64,000 nt of DNA from Candidatus Avelusimicrobium gallinaceum (GTDB lineage: Bacteria; Elusimicrobiota; Elusimicrobia; Elusimicrobiales; Elusimicrobiaceae). Each line of letters opens with the position of its first letter. Within the stretch, counting starts at the first letter, position 1. The position numbers and the translations under genes are program-made. Positions 8,202 through 16,547 of this stretch are shown piece by piece. The stretch is from NCBI GenBank assembly GCA_944324965.1, contig CALUYH010000001.1:106816-170815 (forward strand), read 5' to 3'. The notes below the pieces were generated by a model. That model saw only the letters and a program-made list of their open reading frames with translations, had not been told where the DNA came from and did not search any database.

Positions 8202-9281
8202 TTACTTAAAGTTGGCCGTCCCCAGTTTTTGCTGGAGGTACGTTTTAAGGCCGGACGGATCGCCCGTGTGGGAGAGGGCTTCCTGGTAGCTGATTTTCTT
8301 TTGGATGTACAAATCGCCCAGGGCCTGGTTCATGGTAATCATACCCATACCCACGCTGGTCTGCATGGTGGAGATAATCTGTTCGGCCTTGCCGTCGCGG
8401 ATTAAGCTGCGCACGGCGGAGTTGGCCAGCAACACTTCGCACGCCATGGCGCGGCCGCCGGTGAGCGTGGGGATGAGCTGCTGGGATAAAATGGCTTCCA
8501 GCACGAACGAAAGCTGCGTGCGGATCTGCGGCTGCTGTTCGGCCGGGAACACGTCAATAATACGGTTGATGGACTGCACGGCGTCGTTGGTGTGCAGCGT
8601 GGCAAACACCAAGTGACCGGTTTCGGCCAGGGTCAAGCAGGCTTCCATGGTTTCGCGGTCGCGCAATTCGCCCACCAGAATGATATCCGGGTCCTGACGC
8701 AAGAAGTGCTTTAAGGCGTCGGCAAACGAGTGGGTGTCCGCGCCTACTTCGCGCTGGTTGACGATACTGCGTTTGTGCGGGTGTACGAATTCGATAGGGT
8801 CTTCCACCGTCATGATGTGGTTGCTTTCGTTCATGTTCAGGTAGTTGATCATACTGGCCAAAGACGTAGATTTACCGGACCCCGTGCACCCGGTTACCAA
8901 TACCAGGCCTTTGTTGAGCTTCATGATGTTGTACACGATGGGCGGCAGGTTGAGTTCTTCAAACGTTTTGAAATCGTTGGGAATGGAACGCAGGGCGGCG
9001 GCCACGCAGCCTTTTTGTTTGTAGATGTTTACACGAAGACGCCCTAACGATTTTAAACCGAACGAAAAGTCCAGCTCCAGTTTTTCTTCAAACTGCTGGC
9101 GTTGTTCGTCCGTCATAATGGAATAAATCAAGGTCTGGGCGCTTTCTTTGGTAAGCGGCTCAAAAGGGGTGGAATACAGCCGGCCTTGAATGCGCAGCAC
9201 CGGCGGCACGCCTACCGTCAAGTGAATATCGGAAGCGTTTTTGGCTTTCATCAGTTTGAACAGATCGTCCATTAATATCAT
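8202..9281 (-). CDS. pilT: type IV pilus retraction ATPase PilT
   Basis: A 359-residue hexameric secretion-type ATPase. N-terminal KAKNASDIHLTVGVPPVLRI is diagnostic of PilT/PilU. Walker A is TGCTGSGKST, the Asp box and GELRDRETMEACLTLAETGH follow, then ATLHTND, and the C-terminus carries a VGMGMITMNQAL segment. It powers pilus retraction at the inner membrane. The start at 9281 is preceded by AGAGGG at a spacing of six bases. It is the last gene of a gltX / membrane protein / pilT unit. The pilins in this window are not adjacent to it. Confidence 0.95.
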   Translation of the reverse strand: MILMDDLFKLMKAKNASDIHLTVGVPPVLRIQGRLYSTPFEPLTKESAQTLIYSIMTDEQRQQFEEKLELDFSFGLKSLGRLRVNIYKQKGCVAAALRSIPNDFKTFEELNLPPIVYNIMKLNKGLVLVTGCTGSGKSTSLASMINYLNMNESNHIMTVEDPIEFVHPHKRSIVNQREVGADTHSFADALKHFLRQDPDIILVGELRDRETMEACLTLAETGHLVFATLHTNDAVQSINRIIDVFPAEQQPQIRTQLSFVLEAILSQQLIPTLTGGRAMACEVLLANSAVRSLIRDGKAEQIISTMQTSVGMGMITMNQALGDLYIQKKISYQEALSHTGDPSGLKTYLQQKLGTANFK

Positions 9282-9297
9282 AAGCAACCCTCTTTGA

Positions 9298-11307
9298 TTA
9301 TTGAATTTTTCCAACCAGGTCCAACGTTATATTATTTAAGGCGCCCGTGAGCTTGCCTTGCGCTACGTCTACTTGAAAGACGTACACAATGGGCTCCATG
9401 CGCGTCTTGGTTAGTCTGTATTTTACAATATATGTGCTTTTATGCAAAGGTTCGGCGGACCAGGCGGCTGTGTAGCCCTGTGCTTTTTGGGCCAGGTACA
9501 GGCGGTCCAGATAGGCGGCCACCGTGCCGCGGTTGGACGGCAGCGTGTAGTTTTTAACGATGGCGATGGCCTTGTCCGTTTGGGACGGTTCCGCTATTTG
9601 GGCAGGCGGCGGAACGGGGATGTTTTGCAACTGTGCGGCGGCCGGGGCCGGCTCTTGGGGCACTTCGGCCGTTGCGGCCGGCGGTTGTTGCGAAACGGCT
9701 GCCGTGTGTTGCGGCCGGGCCGTTTCGGCCGGTTTTTGCAAAACGGTTTGATTGACGTAAATGGCCGCCCCTACGGCAAGCAGGGCCACCAACACCGACA
9801 AAGCCGCCATGGCTTTTTTGTAGGATTTGCCCTGTTCCAAGCGTTCGGTTTGGGTTTGGCGTAAGAAATTTTGTATTTCCGGCGTTTGTTTTAAACGCGT
9901 GCGGACTTGGTTCACTTCCGGCTGGACCGGTACATTTTTAATCGGTTCTTCCAGCTCCGGCGCGGGGGTTACGTCCAGTTTGCCTTCTTCCAAAATTTGG
10001 CGGACGGGTTCGTTTTCCTCTTGCGCGGGCGCAACGGGCGCGGGTGCTTCCTCCTGCTGGATTGGTTCTGCCGGTTGCGGGGCAATCGTTTCCGGCTCTT
10101 GCGGGGGAACGGTTGCTTGCGGTTGGGCCAGTTCTTCCGGCTGGGTTTCGGCCGGTCGGTCAGCCGGGGTGGGTTGGACCGGCTGCGGCACGATTTCTTC
10201 GGGCTGATCGTTGTCTGTCGGGGTTTGGGCGGCAGACGGTTCAGGGAGGATTTCTTCCGCTTCCGCCGGGGGCTGAACGGCAGACGGCTGTTCGGCCGGC
10301 AGCGGTTGGGGCGCTGCGTCGGCGGGAGCAGGCTGCGGGTCCGCTTCGGGGGCGGACGGCTCCTGCATAGTGCGTTCCGCGGGTTCTTCGGCCGGCGGGA
10401 GCGCGTGCTCCGCCTGTGCCAGCGGCGGAATTTCCGTCACCGGCTGGTCCACGACCGGCAATTGACACGAAGAAGCCGCCGGTTCGGCTTCCGGCTCTTG
10501 GGGAGCGGGCGCTTCGGCAGGTTCTTCGGCCGGCGGAAAATCATGCAAAGTAAGGACAAAATCGTCGTTGTCCGATTGGGATATCGGCACCGTTTCTACG
10601 GGCGGCACCGGCTGCGCGGCGGACGGTTTTTCTTCCGCGTGCGGTGCGGCCGGTTGGGCGTCGGTTTTTGGGGTTTCTGCCGCAGCCGGTTGCGGCGCGG
10701 CGGGAGGTTTGGGCGCGGCCGGTTTTTCGGCCGCGGGCGGATTTAAAAATTCTTCCGGCAGTTCTTCTTTGGCGCTTTCGTCGGTGGTAAATTCGTCAAA
10801 CGGGTCGTTTTCTAAGGGTTGGATTTCTTTATCCGTCGGCGGGTTGGTTTTGCTCAGTTGCGTTTTTAAAGCGCGGGCCAGGTCCATATCCGAATTTTCG
10901 TTCGGGTCCGGTATGCCCAAGATGTTGCCTAAATCTTCGCCTTTGATGTTGTTGAAGTATTCCTCAATCGGGCCGGGTTTGGCCGGTTTTTTGGGGATTT
11001 GCAGCGAAGGCCCTTCCGTATTGGTATCGGGGGGAACGCCCAGCGGGTTGCGCTGTTTGAGCAGCGTGTCCAGCTCCTCATCAAACGAATCGGTAACGGG
11101 TTCCACTTCCTCTACCGGGGAAGGGTCTTTGGTTTGGGAATCAAAATGAAAGTCTGCAAACGAGCCGGCCAGTTTCCAGCTGTCCTGGTCTTCGCTGAAG
11201 TCCTCGGGGCAGACCAAGCTGGTGGCGGCAAAACCGCGCCGCTTAAGCAGCTCGCTTGGTTCAAATGGCCCGACGACGTCACTCCCGTCAAAAAACCAGT
11301 ATTTCAT
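9298..11307 (-). CDS. single-pass membrane protein with GYF_2-like N-terminus
   Basis: 669 residues, not assigned to a known function. Residues 1-50 (KYWFFDGSDVVGPFEPSELL ... SWKLAGSF) look like a GYF_2 domain, a small module that binds proline-rich peptides. A long Pro/Ala/Glu/Gln-rich, low-complexity stretch covers about residues 170-470. One transmembrane helix (AMAALSVLVALLAVGAAIYV) lies near residues 497-519, followed by a Pro-rich linker and a roughly 90-residue folded C-terminus. Orientation is probably GYF inside, C-terminus outside. AAGGAGC precedes the ATG. It sits 16 bp upstream of pilT, so a link to pilus biology is plausible but unproven. Confidence 0.7.
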   Translation of the reverse strand: MKYWFFDGSDVVGPFEPSELLKRRGFAATSLVCPEDFSEDQDSWKLAGSFADFHFDSQTKDPSPVEEVEPVTDSFDEELDTLLKQRNPLGVPPDTNTEGPSLQIPKKPAKPGPIEEYFNNIKGEDLGNILGIPDPNENSDMDLARALKTQLSKTNPPTDKEIQPLENDPFDEFTTDESAKEELPEEFLNPPAAEKPAAPKPPAAPQPAAAETPKTDAQPAAPHAEEKPSAAQPVPPVETVPISQSDNDDFVLTLHDFPPAEEPAEAPAPQEPEAEPAASSCQLPVVDQPVTEIPPLAQAEHALPPAEEPAERTMQEPSAPEADPQPAPADAAPQPLPAEQPSAVQPPAEAEEILPEPSAAQTPTDNDQPEEIVPQPVQPTPADRPAETQPEELAQPQATVPPQEPETIAPQPAEPIQQEEAPAPVAPAQEENEPVRQILEEGKLDVTPAPELEEPIKNVPVQPEVNQVRTRLKQTPEIQNFLRQTQTERLEQGKSYKKAMAALSVLVALLAVGAAIYVNQTVLQKPAETARPQHTAAVSQQPPAATAEVPQEPAPAAAQLQNIPVPPPAQIAEPSQTDKAIAIVKNYTLPSNRGTVAAYLDRLYLAQKAQGYTAAWSAEPLHKSTYIVKYRLTKTRMEPIVYVFQVDVAQGKLTGALNNITLDLVGKIQ

Positions 11308-11334
11308 GGCGCTCCTTGCCCGGCTCGGGCGGAG

Positions 11335-12798
11335 TTATTTGCAGTACTGCAGCGCGTTTTTCAAGCGCGCGATAACGGTGTCTTTCCCCATGTATTCCAA
11401 CATTTTAAACAACGTCGGACCGTGCGTGCGGCCCGAAACCGCCACGCGTACCGGGTGGAAAATCTGCCCGGCTTTCATACCGTGTTCCTTGGCGTAGGAG
11501 CGGGCGGCCGTTTCCAGGTTGGCTTCGGTAAAGTCGGCCAATTTGCTGTACACGTCAATCATCCCTTCCAGCGCTTGTTTGGCTTCGGGTTTGGAGAAGA
11601 CTTTTTCAATCGCGTCCTGTTCAAATACCGGTTCTTCAAAGAAGAAGCGGATTAAATCCGGAATTTCCGTTAAGAGTTTGTATTTTTCCTGCTCCAGGCC
11701 GATAATGCCTTCCAGGCGGGCGCGGTCCACGCCCTGGATGTTGATGCCGGCTTTTTCAATAAACGGCAAGGCCAGGTCGGTCAGGCGGGCAATCGGCGTA
11801 GCGCGGATGTATTCTCCGTTCATCCAGTTCAGTTTTTCCGGGTCCATTACGGCCGGGCTGGGCTGGCAACCGGAGATGTCAAATTTTTCTTCCAGTTCGC
11901 CGGGGGCAAACAGCTGCTGGGAATCGGGCGTGGCCCAACCCAACAAAGCCAGGTAGTTCTTCAGCGCTTCGGGCAGGTAGCCCATATTGCGGAATTCCAC
12001 CACGTTCGTGGCGCCGTGGCGTTTGGAAAGTTTTTTGCCGTCCGGCCCGTGAATCATAGACAGGTGGGCAAAAATCGGTTCTTTCCAGCCCAGCGCGCGG
12101 TAAATTTGGATTTGCGCCGGCGTGTTGGAAATGTGGTCATCGCCGCGGATGACGTGCGTCATACGCATCAGGTGGTCGTCCACCACTACGGCAAAGTTGT
12201 AGGTGGGGTAACCGCTGGTTTTTTGGATGACGAGGTCGTACAAATCTTTGCTGGCAAATTTTACGTGCCCGCGGATCATATCGTCCCATTCCACGTCGCC
12301 TTCCTGCGGCATGCGGAAGCGGATGACGTATTTGCGACCCTGGGCTTCCAGTTCTTTCTGCTGGGCTTCGGTCAAATGGCTGCATTTGCCGCTGTACTTG
12401 GGCGGGCGGTGTTCGGCCAGGCATTTTTGGCGGTTGGCTTCCAGTTCTTCTTCGGTGCAATAGCATTTGTAGGCTTTGCCTTCGGCAAGCAGCTGGTCAA
12501 TGTATTGTTTATAGATGCCCATATCCGCGCGCTGCGCCTGGTAGTAGGGGGCGTCGGGGCCTTTGCTGGTGCCGTCGGGCATGGGGCCTTCGTCCCAGTT
12601 CAGGTTCATCCATTGCATCCCTTCAAAAATAGCGTCGGTAGAGGCTTGAGTGGAGCGTTCTTCGTCGGTGTCTTCAATGCGCAGTAAAAACGTGCCTTTA
12701 TTTTTTTTGGCAAAAAGGTAGTTGAAAAGTGCCGTGCGGACCCCTCCGATGTGCAAAAATCCAGTCGGAGACGGGGCAAATCTAACTCTTACGGTCAT
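11335..12798 (-). CDS. gltX: glutamyl-tRNA synthetase
   Basis: A 487-residue class I aminoacyl-tRNA synthetase. The HIGH motif is FAPSPTGFLHIGG at the N-terminus and the KMSKS equivalent is KKLSKRHGATNV. LRIEDTDEERS is typical of GluRS. It charges tRNA-Glu in the cytoplasm. It heads the unit that includes the GYF-like protein and pilT (gaps of 27 and 16 bp). Upstream, TATAAA and TACAAC elements and an AGAGG about 12 bases from the ATG suggest a leader, but the exact promoter is not clear. Confidence 0.95.
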   Translation of the reverse strand: MTVRVRFAPSPTGFLHIGGVRTALFNYLFAKKNKGTFLLRIEDTDEERSTQASTDAIFEGMQWMNLNWDEGPMPDGTSKGPDAPYYQAQRADMGIYKQYIDQLLAEGKAYKCYCTEEELEANRQKCLAEHRPPKYSGKCSHLTEAQQKELEAQGRKYVIRFRMPQEGDVEWDDMIRGHVKFASKDLYDLVIQKTSGYPTYNFAVVVDDHLMRMTHVIRGDDHISNTPAQIQIYRALGWKEPIFAHLSMIHGPDGKKLSKRHGATNVVEFRNMGYLPEALKNYLALLGWATPDSQQLFAPGELEEKFDISGCQPSPAVMDPEKLNWMNGEYIRATPIARLTDLALPFIEKAGINIQGVDRARLEGIIGLEQEKYKLLTEIPDLIRFFFEEPVFEQDAIEKVFSKPEAKQALEGMIDVYSKLADFTEANLETAARSYAKEHGMKAGQIFHPVRVAVSGRTHGPTLFKMLEYMGKDTVIARLKNALQYCK

Positions 12799-12913
12799 AG
12801 GGTGTTGTATCCTCTGTGTTATTTATAGTGTACGTATATAGATATATTATACTTATTATGGAAAATTTTTTAAAATATATAAAAGTAAGTTTAAATAACT
12901 TTTGGAGAGGGTT

Positions 12914-13993
12914 GTGAGTGCATTTTTTATTGTAGCGTCTGTTGTGTTGTGGCTGATGCAGGTGACGGTAGGGGCGTGGCTGTTTTGGGCGTTCCCGCAG
13001 TTGGGGTGGAAGGTGCCGGTGGCGATACTGCCCGTGGCGATGACGCTCTTTTTCCGCTTTGCGATGGAATATACCCGCGCCCATTGGGGTGCGTGGGAAA
13101 GTGTGCTGTATTACGTGGCGTATGCCTGGGCGGGACTCGTATTTTTGGCTTTTTGCATTTGCGCGGTATGTGCGGTGGTGCAGTGGGTGTTGTTTTTCTT
13201 TCACGTTCAGGCCCGCACGTGGCTGGGGCCGGTGAGCGTGGGGCTGATGTTTGTTACGGCGGTGCTGGCGGTGTACGGGGGAATTTCCACCCCGCGGGTA
13301 AAACACATTTCCGTTACGGTGCCCGGCGCTCCTAAAATGAAGCTGGCTTTATTGTCGGACGCGCACCTGGGAATCGGCGTATCGTTAAACCGCTTGGATA
13401 AAGCACTCAAACGCCTGGAAGCTGAACAGCCCGACGCCCTGCTGGTGCTGGGGGACATTTTTGAATACGGCCCGAACCGCTCCGCCTATGCCCAACGTTT
13501 GGCGCAACTCCGCACGCCGTTGGGCGCGTACGGCGTGTTTGGCAATCACGAGTATTATGTCGGGTACGAAAATTCCAAAAACTTTTTTAAAGAGGCCGGC
13601 ATTACCCTGTTGGAAAACGATTCCGCGCAAATGCCCAACGGCGTGACCGTAGCCGGCGTAAAAGACGTTCACACGGCGCACGTGTCCGCGGCGGAAGTGC
13701 AGCAACTGCTGGCCCGGACGGACGCTTCCAAGCCGCTTATTTATTTAAGCCACACCCCGCTCTATGCCGAAGAGGCCGCCGCGTCCGGCGCGGATTTGAT
13801 GTTCAGCGGGCACACCCACAACGGGCAGATTTTTCCGTTTAATTACCTGGTGTATTTGCAGTTCCCGCGGATTTACGGCTTGTACACCGTGGGCGATATG
13901 CAGTTCTACATTACCTCCGGCATTTTTTACTGGGGCATTCCGCTGCGTTTTTTGGCGCCGGCCGAAATCCCGATTATAGAGGTCAACCCATGA
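12914..13993 (+). CDS. membrane-anchored metallophosphoesterase (YkuE/YaeI-like)
   Basis: 359 residues starting at GTG 12914, with GGAGAGG just upstream; a TTG at 12902 is the alternative. About four hydrophobic helices (residues 1-125) precede a calcineurin-like phosphoesterase domain with all metal motifs: SDAHLG, VLGDIFEYG, GVFGNHEYY, YLSHTP and FSGHTHNGQIFP. Relatives hydrolyse phosphodiesters such as UDP-diacylglucosamine, or act at the membrane without a known substrate. Its stop overlaps the start of the GH3 gene by 4 bp, pointing to a shared envelope role. Confidence 0.85.
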   Translation: MSAFFIVASVVLWLMQVTVGAWLFWAFPQLGWKVPVAILPVAMTLFFRFAMEYTRAHWGAWESVLYYVAYAWAGLVFLAFCICAVCAVVQWVLFFFHVQARTWLGPVSVGLMFVTAVLAVYGGISTPRVKHISVTVPGAPKMKLALLSDAHLGIGVSLNRLDKALKRLEAEQPDALLVLGDIFEYGPNRSAYAQRLAQLRTPLGAYGVFGNHEYYVGYENSKNFFKEAGITLLENDSAQMPNGVTVAGVKDVHTAHVSAAEVQQLLARTDASKPLIYLSHTPLYAEEAAASGADLMFSGHTHNGQIFPFNYLVYLQFPRIYGLYTVGDMQFYITSGIFYWGIPLRFLAPAEIPIIEVNP

Positions 13994-15618
13994 AACGCTG
14001 GCTGCTGGCGCTGCTCTTGTGTATGGCGCTTCCCGTATGGGGGGAAGTGCAGTTTGACGATTTATCCTACGAAGAAAAATTAGGGCAGACGCTGGTGGTG
14101 TTTGTGGACGTGGACAGTGCCGAACTGGTGCGCCCCGCCATAGAAGCGGGCAAAATCGGCGGCGTGTTAATCCAGTGGGGTACGTACTCGCTGGAGCAAA
14201 CCAAAGAGCTGGTAAAAACCTTGCAAAGCTGGGCGGCCAAAAGCCCGCATAAAATCCCGTTGCTCATTTCCATTGACTACGAAGGCGGCACCGTGTATAC
14301 CCCCATCACGCTGGGGTTTGACTACCTGCCCACCAATATGATGCTGTCCGCCGCACAGGACGAGGCCGGTGCGGCCTCCATTGCCTATTTGGCCGGGTTA
14401 GAACTGCGCCGCGCGGGCGTGCATATCAATTTTTCGCCGGTGCTGGACGTAAACAATAATCCGAATAACCCCATCATCGGCGTGCGGTCTTTCGGGTCCG
14501 ACCCGGCCAACGTGACCAAAATGGGCATTTCCCTGATGAACGGTTTTAAAGCGGCGGGGATTATCAGCGTGGTCAAGCATTTCCCGGGCCACGGGGATAC
14601 GTCTATGGACTCCCACTACGAGGTGCCGGTGGTAAAAGACAGTTACGAACAACTGCAAAAAATCCACCTGGCCCCGTTTGCCGAGGCGGTGCGCCAAGGT
14701 GTGCCCGGCGTGATGACGGGGCACGTGCTGTACCCGGCGTTGGACCGCCAAAACATTGCCACGTTTTCCAAGCCGATTTTGCAGGATTTATTGCGCCACA
14801 AAATGGGTTTTAAAGGCATTATCGTAACGGACAGTTTGGATATGAAAAGTGCCACCACGTTTTGCACCATTGCGGGCTGCGCCGTGCGGGCGTTGGCCAG
14901 CGGGGCGGACATGATTTTGTTGGGGCGCTATATCAAACCGCTGACGGTATTTAACCAGATTTTACAGCAAACCGAGCAGCAAAAACTGCAAGCGCGGGTG
15001 GAAGAATCGGCCCGCCGGATTTTTGATTTAAAAAAGCAACTGGGCCTATTGGACGGCCCGCGCGAAGTGCCCCCGCCGATTGAAGAAGCCTACCAGGCGG
15101 AAATGGAAAAAATCAGCAATGCCTCCGTCACCCGCGTGCGGGACCGCAAACGGCTTTTGCCGTTTGTGCCGCCGCTGGGCAAAAAGCCTACGGTGTGCGC
15201 GGTGTTTTTTGCGCCGTCGCGCTTTGCCGACCAGCTGACGACGTTTTCCAAACCGTTTTTGGAAAAAGGATGGAATATCCGCACGTATAACGCTTCGCTT
15301 ACCCCGCGCAAAAAAGACAGCCGCCGCGCCGCCGCCTGCGCCAAAGGAGCCGATTTGCTGATTGTGACCAGCCTGCAATGGGCCGACAAGACCAACATCA
15401 ACCAGAAAAACGCCATCAGCGGGCTGATTAAGGAAAACCCCAACACGGTGTTCATTTCCACCATGAGTCCGTACGATATAAAAAATTACCCGGAGGCGGA
15501 CGCTGTACTGGCCACCTACGGGTTAAATAAATATGCGCTGGAAACCGCGGCAAACATCATTTTGGGCAATTTGCCCGCGCGGGGTGTGCTGCCCGTGCAA
15601 CTGCGGCTGCCCAATTAA
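13990..15618 (+). CDS. secreted GH3 beta-N-acetylhexosaminidase (NagZ-like)
   Basis: 542 residues with a signal peptide (WLLALLLCMALPVWG). The GH3 catalytic domain shows ISIDYEGGTVYTP, INFSPVLDVNNNPNNPIIG, the NagZ hallmark VKHFPGHGDTSMDSHY, and IVTDSLDMKS with the nucleophile Asp. A C-terminal domain of about 150 residues follows, as in GH3_C-containing enzymes. Classic NagZ is cytoplasmic and recycles peptidoglycan; the signal peptide suggests periplasmic action or surface anchoring here. It is co-transcribed with the metallophosphoesterase. Its end overlaps the convergent dedA end by 4 bp. Confidence 0.9.
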   Translation: MKRWLLALLLCMALPVWGEVQFDDLSYEEKLGQTLVVFVDVDSAELVRPAIEAGKIGGVLIQWGTYSLEQTKELVKTLQSWAAKSPHKIPLLISIDYEGGTVYTPITLGFDYLPTNMMLSAAQDEAGAASIAYLAGLELRRAGVHINFSPVLDVNNNPNNPIIGVRSFGSDPANVTKMGISLMNGFKAAGIISVVKHFPGHGDTSMDSHYEVPVVKDSYEQLQKIHLAPFAEAVRQGVPGVMTGHVLYPALDRQNIATFSKPILQDLLRHKMGFKGIIVTDSLDMKSATTFCTIAGCAVRALASGADMILLGRYIKPLTVFNQILQQTEQQKLQARVEESARRIFDLKKQLGLLDGPREVPPPIEEAYQAEMEKISNASVTRVRDRKRLLPFVPPLGKKPTVCAVFFAPSRFADQLTTFSKPFLEKGWNIRTYNASLTPRKKDSRRAAACAKGADLLIVTSLQWADKTNINQKNAISGLIKENPNTVFISTMSPYDIKNYPEADAVLATYGLNKYALETAANIILGNLPARGVLPVQLRLPN

Positions 15619-16268
15619 TTCTGCTGCGGGTTTTTGCGGGCGTTCCAAAATTCGTACACAGCCGGCAACAGGGAAATGACAATAATCGCCACCACCACAT
15701 AGTGAAAGTGGTTCTGCACTACCGGCAAATCCGCAAAGAAATACCCGCCCAGCGTGAACGCCAACACCCACAGCGCTGCGCCGATTAAGTTATACGAAGC
15801 AAAGTGAAAATACGTCATTTTGCCGATGCCCGCCACAAACGGCGCAAAGGTGCGGATAATCGGAATAAAACGGGCCAGGATAATGGTTTTCCCGCCGTAT
15901 TTTTCGTAAAAGGCGTGGGCCTTGTTGAGATGGTCTTTATTTAAAAAAATACTGTCCTCTTTGGTGAACACTTTTGGCCCCAGCCACTTGCCGATTTCAT
16001 AGTTGCAAAAATCGCCCAATACGGCCGCCGCAAACATCACGGGAATCAGCCAGTACAAATTGATGGCGCTTCCTTCGGCCGCGGCCAAAGCGCCGCAGGC
16101 AAACAATAGCGAGTCCCCCGGCAAAAAGGGCGTTACCACCAGCCCCGTTTCGCAAAACACCACCACAAAAATCACCACATATAACCAGACGCCCATCCAG
16201 GCCGCCCAGGAGTTCAAATGCACGTCCAGGTGCAAAAAAATATCTAAGATTTGAGATAACAATTCCAT
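15615..16268 (-). CDS. DedA family membrane protein
   Basis: 217 residues with five to six hydrophobic segments. Family motifs are present: ETGLVVTPFLPGDSLLFACG near residue 40, GDFCNYEIGKWLG, and the conserved FIPIIRTFAPFVAGIG near residue 115. DedA/SNARE-associated proteins act in the inner membrane, several as lipid flippases for undecaprenyl phosphate or phosphatidylethanolamine. The GH3 gene converges on it with overlapping stop codons and no terminator between. The start sits six bases after a TACAAT box with no Shine-Dalgarno. Confidence 0.9.
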   Translation of the reverse strand: MELLSQILDIFLHLDVHLNSWAAWMGVWLYVVIFVVVFCETGLVVTPFLPGDSLLFACGALAAAEGSAINLYWLIPVMFAAAVLGDFCNYEIGKWLGPKVFTKEDSIFLNKDHLNKAHAFYEKYGGKTIILARFIPIIRTFAPFVAGIGKMTYFHFASYNLIGAALWVLAFTLGGYFFADLPVVQNHFHYVVVAIIVISLLPAVYEFWNARKNPQQN

Positions 16269-16280
16269 ATATAAATTGTA
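16266..16280 (-). promoter_or_regulatory. -10 box six bases before dedA start (leaderless)
   Basis: On the minus strand: TACAAT, six bases (TTATAT), ATG. The -35 region is poor. No Shine-Dalgarno. Confidence 0.5.
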
Positions 16281-16316
16281 CCAAATCCGTTTTGCGGCCT
16301 GCAGGCACAGAAAAAA

Positions 16317-16345
16317 TTGACGAACGGAAACTTTTATGTTATTAT
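16317..16345 (+). promoter_or_regulatory. Strong sigma-70-type promoter of an untranslated transcript
   Basis: TTGACG, exactly 17 bp, TATTAT. No start codon with a plausible gene follows, but a palindrome and a terminator do. Confidence 0.7.
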
Positions 16346-16346
16346 T

Positions 16347-16362
16347 TACTTACCGGTAAGTA
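16347..16362. promoter_or_regulatory. 16-bp perfect palindrome at the transcription start
   Basis: TACTTACCGGTAAGTA is a perfect inverted repeat beginning two bases after the -10 box, so it covers the expected start site. This is where a dimeric repressor would bind. In RNA it could instead form a 5' hairpin with a CCGG loop. Confidence 0.55.
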
Positions 16363-16486
16363 TATTTCAAACGAAACGCGCGCCGCCCGCCGGAAAGACA
16401 TGGGCGAACGGCCGCCGGATACCTTTAACGGAAAAGGGGAGATGTCGGGGGGAACGGGAGCTCTTGCAAGAGGGCTCCCTTTTTTG
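16352..16486 (+). ncRNA. candidate small RNA (about 135 nt) upstream of a pilin gene
   Basis: Bounded by a strong promoter and a Rho-independent terminator, with no credible reading frame and no ribosome binding site. GC-rich complementary blocks (GCCC/GGGC and CCGCCGG repeats at about 16380-16420) could fold internally. I could not match it to 6S, SRP, tmRNA, RNase P or a riboswitch class I know. It might alternatively be the leader or attenuator of the pilin gene, but that gene has its own promoter after the terminator. Confidence 0.5.
16456..16485 (+). terminator. Terminator of the candidate sRNA
   Basis: GGGAG-CTCTT / AAGAG-GG-CTCCC hairpin followed by six T. No protein gene lies upstream on this strand. 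Confidence 0.8.
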
Positions 16487-16509
16487 TCGTTCGGAAAGAC
16501 AAATAACAG

Positions 16510-16547
16510 TTGCCGTACTTGCGTTTATTTGATACAACAGGCATATG
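16510..16547 (+). promoter_or_regulatory. Leaderless promoter of pilin gene 1
   Basis: TTGCCG, 17 bp, TACAAC, six bases (AGGCAT), ATG. The transcript would start at the initiation codon. Confidence 0.6.

Noticed and set aside
9907..10746. Long open frame opposite the GYF-like protein
   Set aside because: It mirrors the Pro/Ala/Glu-rich repeats of the real gene, giving an Arg/Gly/Phe-rich product with no start signal or family resemblance.
16317..16532. 71-residue frame in the sRNA candidate region
   Set aside because: It starts inside the -35 box of the promoter and spans the terminator, so it cannot be translated from that transcript.
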